A stretch of DNA of 64,000 bases from assembly GCF_017347585.1 (NCBI RefSeq), contig NZ_AP024480.1:1882001-1946000 (forward strand), written 5' to 3'. The position numbers were made by a program, and so were the translations under genes. Positions 62,763 through 64,000 of this stretch are shown here, piece by piece. Source of the stretch: Caldicellulosiruptor diazotrophicus (GTDB taxonomy: Bacteria > Bacillota > Thermoanaerobacteria > Caldicellulosiruptorales > Caldicellulosiruptoraceae). Every line of letters begins with the position of its first letter. Positions within the stretch are counted from its first letter, which is position 1. The notes beneath the pieces were generated by a model that was given only the letters and a program-made list of their open reading frames with translations, was not told the DNA's origin and did no database searches.

Positions 62763-63632
62763 TTACTTGAGCTTTATTTTAACATCAAAGAGGTCTTTTG
62801 TAAAGATTTTTTTAGCATCTGAAAAGTTATTTATTGTTGTAAAAAGAAGCTTTTCACAAATGATTTCAACCATGTTAATAGGCAAATTGATAAAGGGTGT
62901 CACGTTATATATACATATATCTTTCAGAGGAAGAAAATCAACACAAATCTCAGAAAGAAAAAAGAACTTCTTCAAAAATTCAAAATCTTCTACCACACCC
63001 TTTTCAGGATAGCATACCATCCCTCTTTTTAACGCATAAGCTGTCTTGTCTAACTCTCTGAACACAAACACTAGATCAGCATTTTCAAACAATTTCTCTT
63101 CTTCCCAGCAGTTTATTATAACTGTTCCGAACTCTCCCAAAAGTTCATCAGCTATTTTTGTCTCTTGAAATGAAGCAAATGAAGTATAAAGAATATCTGT
63201 ATTTTCCGCAAGCTCATATAAAAGTCCATTTTTTTTAGCTTTTTCAAGTCCAATTATTCCTATTTTTCTGTTTTTTAAACGCTGACCATATTTTTTTAAT
63301 ACTTCTCTTACAATATAATATGCAATAAAACAATTAATGTGAATGTTTTGTTCATACGTCCAATCAAAATGTATAACTCTTCCTTTTCTTTGTTGGTCAA
63401 TAAAATGTCTTATTTTTTTATGTTTTTTAGAAATATTTTTTGTTTCTGGAAACATGAAAAATTCCAATCTCATCTCTATTCCACTAATTAGCCTTATATA
63501 TTCTTCAAACTTAGGTTGTGAATTTGCAACCAAAATTTTTCTTAAAAATAGAGGAAATAACTTTGCATATTCTGGAACGAAAATCCTATTTTCACTTTCT
63601 AAAACAAATGTAACAGTATAAATTTTTATCAA
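62763..63632 (-). CDS. Conserved hypothetical protein, Rossmann-like C-terminal half
   Basis: I do not recognise this 289-residue protein. The first half is rich in basic and aromatic residues without clear motifs. The middle NRKIGIIGLEKAKKNGLLYEL looks like a nucleotide-binding beta-alpha-beta unit. TVIINCWEEEKLFENADLVFVFRELDKTAYALKRGMVCYPEKG continues an alpha/beta pattern similar in spirit to dehydrogenase domains. There is no signal peptide or membrane helix. The start is a TTG at 63632 without a strong ribosome-binding site. It follows the quinate-dehydrogenase-like gene by 19 bases, so the two are probably co-transcribed. Confidence 0.72.
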   Translation of the reverse strand: MIKIYTVTFVLESENRIFVPEYAKLFPLFLRKILVANSQPKFEEYIRLISGIEMRLEFFMFPETKNISKKHKKIRHFIDQQRKGRVIHFDWTYEQNIHINCFIAYYIVREVLKKYGQRLKNRKIGIIGLEKAKKNGLLYELAENTDILYTSFASFQETKIADELLGEFGTVIINCWEEEKLFENADLVFVFRELDKTAYALKRGMVCYPEKGVVEDFEFLKKFFFLSEICVDFLPLKDICIYNVTPFINLPINMVEIICEKLLFTTINNFSDAKKIFTKDLFDVKIKLK

Positions 63633-63651
63633 CCCAAGAAAATATCTTCTA

Positions 63652-63999
63652 CTAATAGAATATTTCTACTCTGGGCTTAAAATCAATCTCTTTTATGAGC
63701 TTTTCTATCTCTTTTTGGCTCATATCTTCCAATTTTTTACCCGTCAGGGCAACTAAAATAGCCTCAACAACATTTGTTCCAAAAGATCTGCCCTCAAATT
63801 CAGGTGTTGTAGTAACAAGCATCTTTAGTTTTCTTTTTTTAAGCTCTTCAACATCCTCTTTTGTAATGGTATTTGTGATGATTATCTTTCCTTCCAAACT
63901 ATCTGGCATGTACTTTTGAATGTATTTATAATCTCCCGCAATGATGTCTGCCATTTTAAAATATTTCCAATACTTTCTAAGCTTTTTAGGGTTTTCTTC
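63652..63999 (-). CDS. Quinate 5-dehydrogenase-like conserved protein, C-terminal part (partial)
   Basis: The frame is open to the window edge on the minus strand. Only the last 115 residues are present, and an internal ATG at 63954 is probably not the start. The segment ADIIAGDYKYIQKYMPDSLEGK, then TKEDVEELKKRKLKMLVTTTPEFEGRSFGTN and EAILVAL, matches what I recall of clostridial proteins named quinate 5-dehydrogenase. That name is an automatic annotation and the activity is not established for this group. The full protein is expected to be around 300 residues. Confidence 0.7.
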   Translation of the reverse strand, partial: EENPKKLRKYWKYFKMADIIAGDYKYIQKYMPDSLEGKIIITNTITKEDVEELKKRKLKMLVTTTPEFEGRSFGTNVVEAILVALTGKKLEDMSQKEIEKLIKEIDFKPRVEIFY

Positions 64000-64000
64000 T

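Overview
The window is a low-GC segment of a thermophilic, plant-polysaccharide-degrading Firmicute. Gene content points to Caldicellulosiruptor or a close relative: SLH-domain (S-layer-anchored) glycoside hydrolases, a two-CBM22 GH10 xylanase, a GH53 galactanase, a type I pullulanase, a GH5-CBM28-SLH enzyme, several CUT1-type sugar ABC transporters with YesM/YesN-type two-component systems, and a SCIFF peptide with its radical-SAM maturase (a clostridial marker). This assignment rests on recognition of families, not on a database search. No tRNA, rRNA, CRISPR array, insertion sequence or phage gene was seen, and no gene-free stretch exceeds 300 bases.

Layout. 1-10 kb is mostly housekeeping on the minus strand: the end of a nitrilase-family gene, a PRC-barrel protein, RNase J, SecD/SecF, a gamma-carbonic-anhydrase-like protein, the SCIFF pair, and a pgi/pmi - PHP - fba operon. 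10-17 kb is a xylan operon read as binding protein, two permeases, ROK regulator, GH10 xylanase. Its leader carries a site resembling the xylose operator found at xylA (44.4 kb). 17-18.4 kb holds two plus-strand genes (an unknown secreted protein and an endonuclease III-like protein). 18.5-29.4 kb is a starch locus: a consensus promoter, a pullulanase, a non-catalytic SLH protein with the same starch-binding-type module as the pullulanase, and two membrane sensors whose cytoplasmic coiled coils look like methyl-accepting chemotaxis proteins with degenerate tips.

29.5-41.8 kb is a galactan locus: a YesN/YesM pair, an Lpl-type ABC transporter, GH53 galactanase and an SLH protein. 42-46.3 kb holds a small winged-helix protein, an arginase-like protein, xylA, an excisionase-type HTH protein and an MFS transporter. 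46.3-57.3 kb is a second sensing/uptake locus: GH5-CBM28-SLH, an Lpl-type transporter, and then a membrane-tethered binding protein with its own histidine kinase and response regulator. 57.5-64 kb returns to housekeeping and stress: hisS-aspS, a fluoride riboswitch with two crcB genes, a cation diffusion facilitator behind a probable Ni/Co riboswitch, and two conserved proteins at the edge.

Together the genes describe extracellular attack on xylan, starch, galactan and a beta-glucan or mannan by surface-anchored enzymes, import of the oligosaccharides by dedicated ABC transporters, and sugar-specific sensing by two-component systems and a ROK repressor. Each CUT1 operon has strong RNA hairpins next to its binding-protein gene. 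The most novel-looking elements are the paired degenerate chemoreceptor-like proteins of the starch locus, the tethered binding protein + kinase + regulator unit, and the non-catalytic starch-binding S-layer protein.
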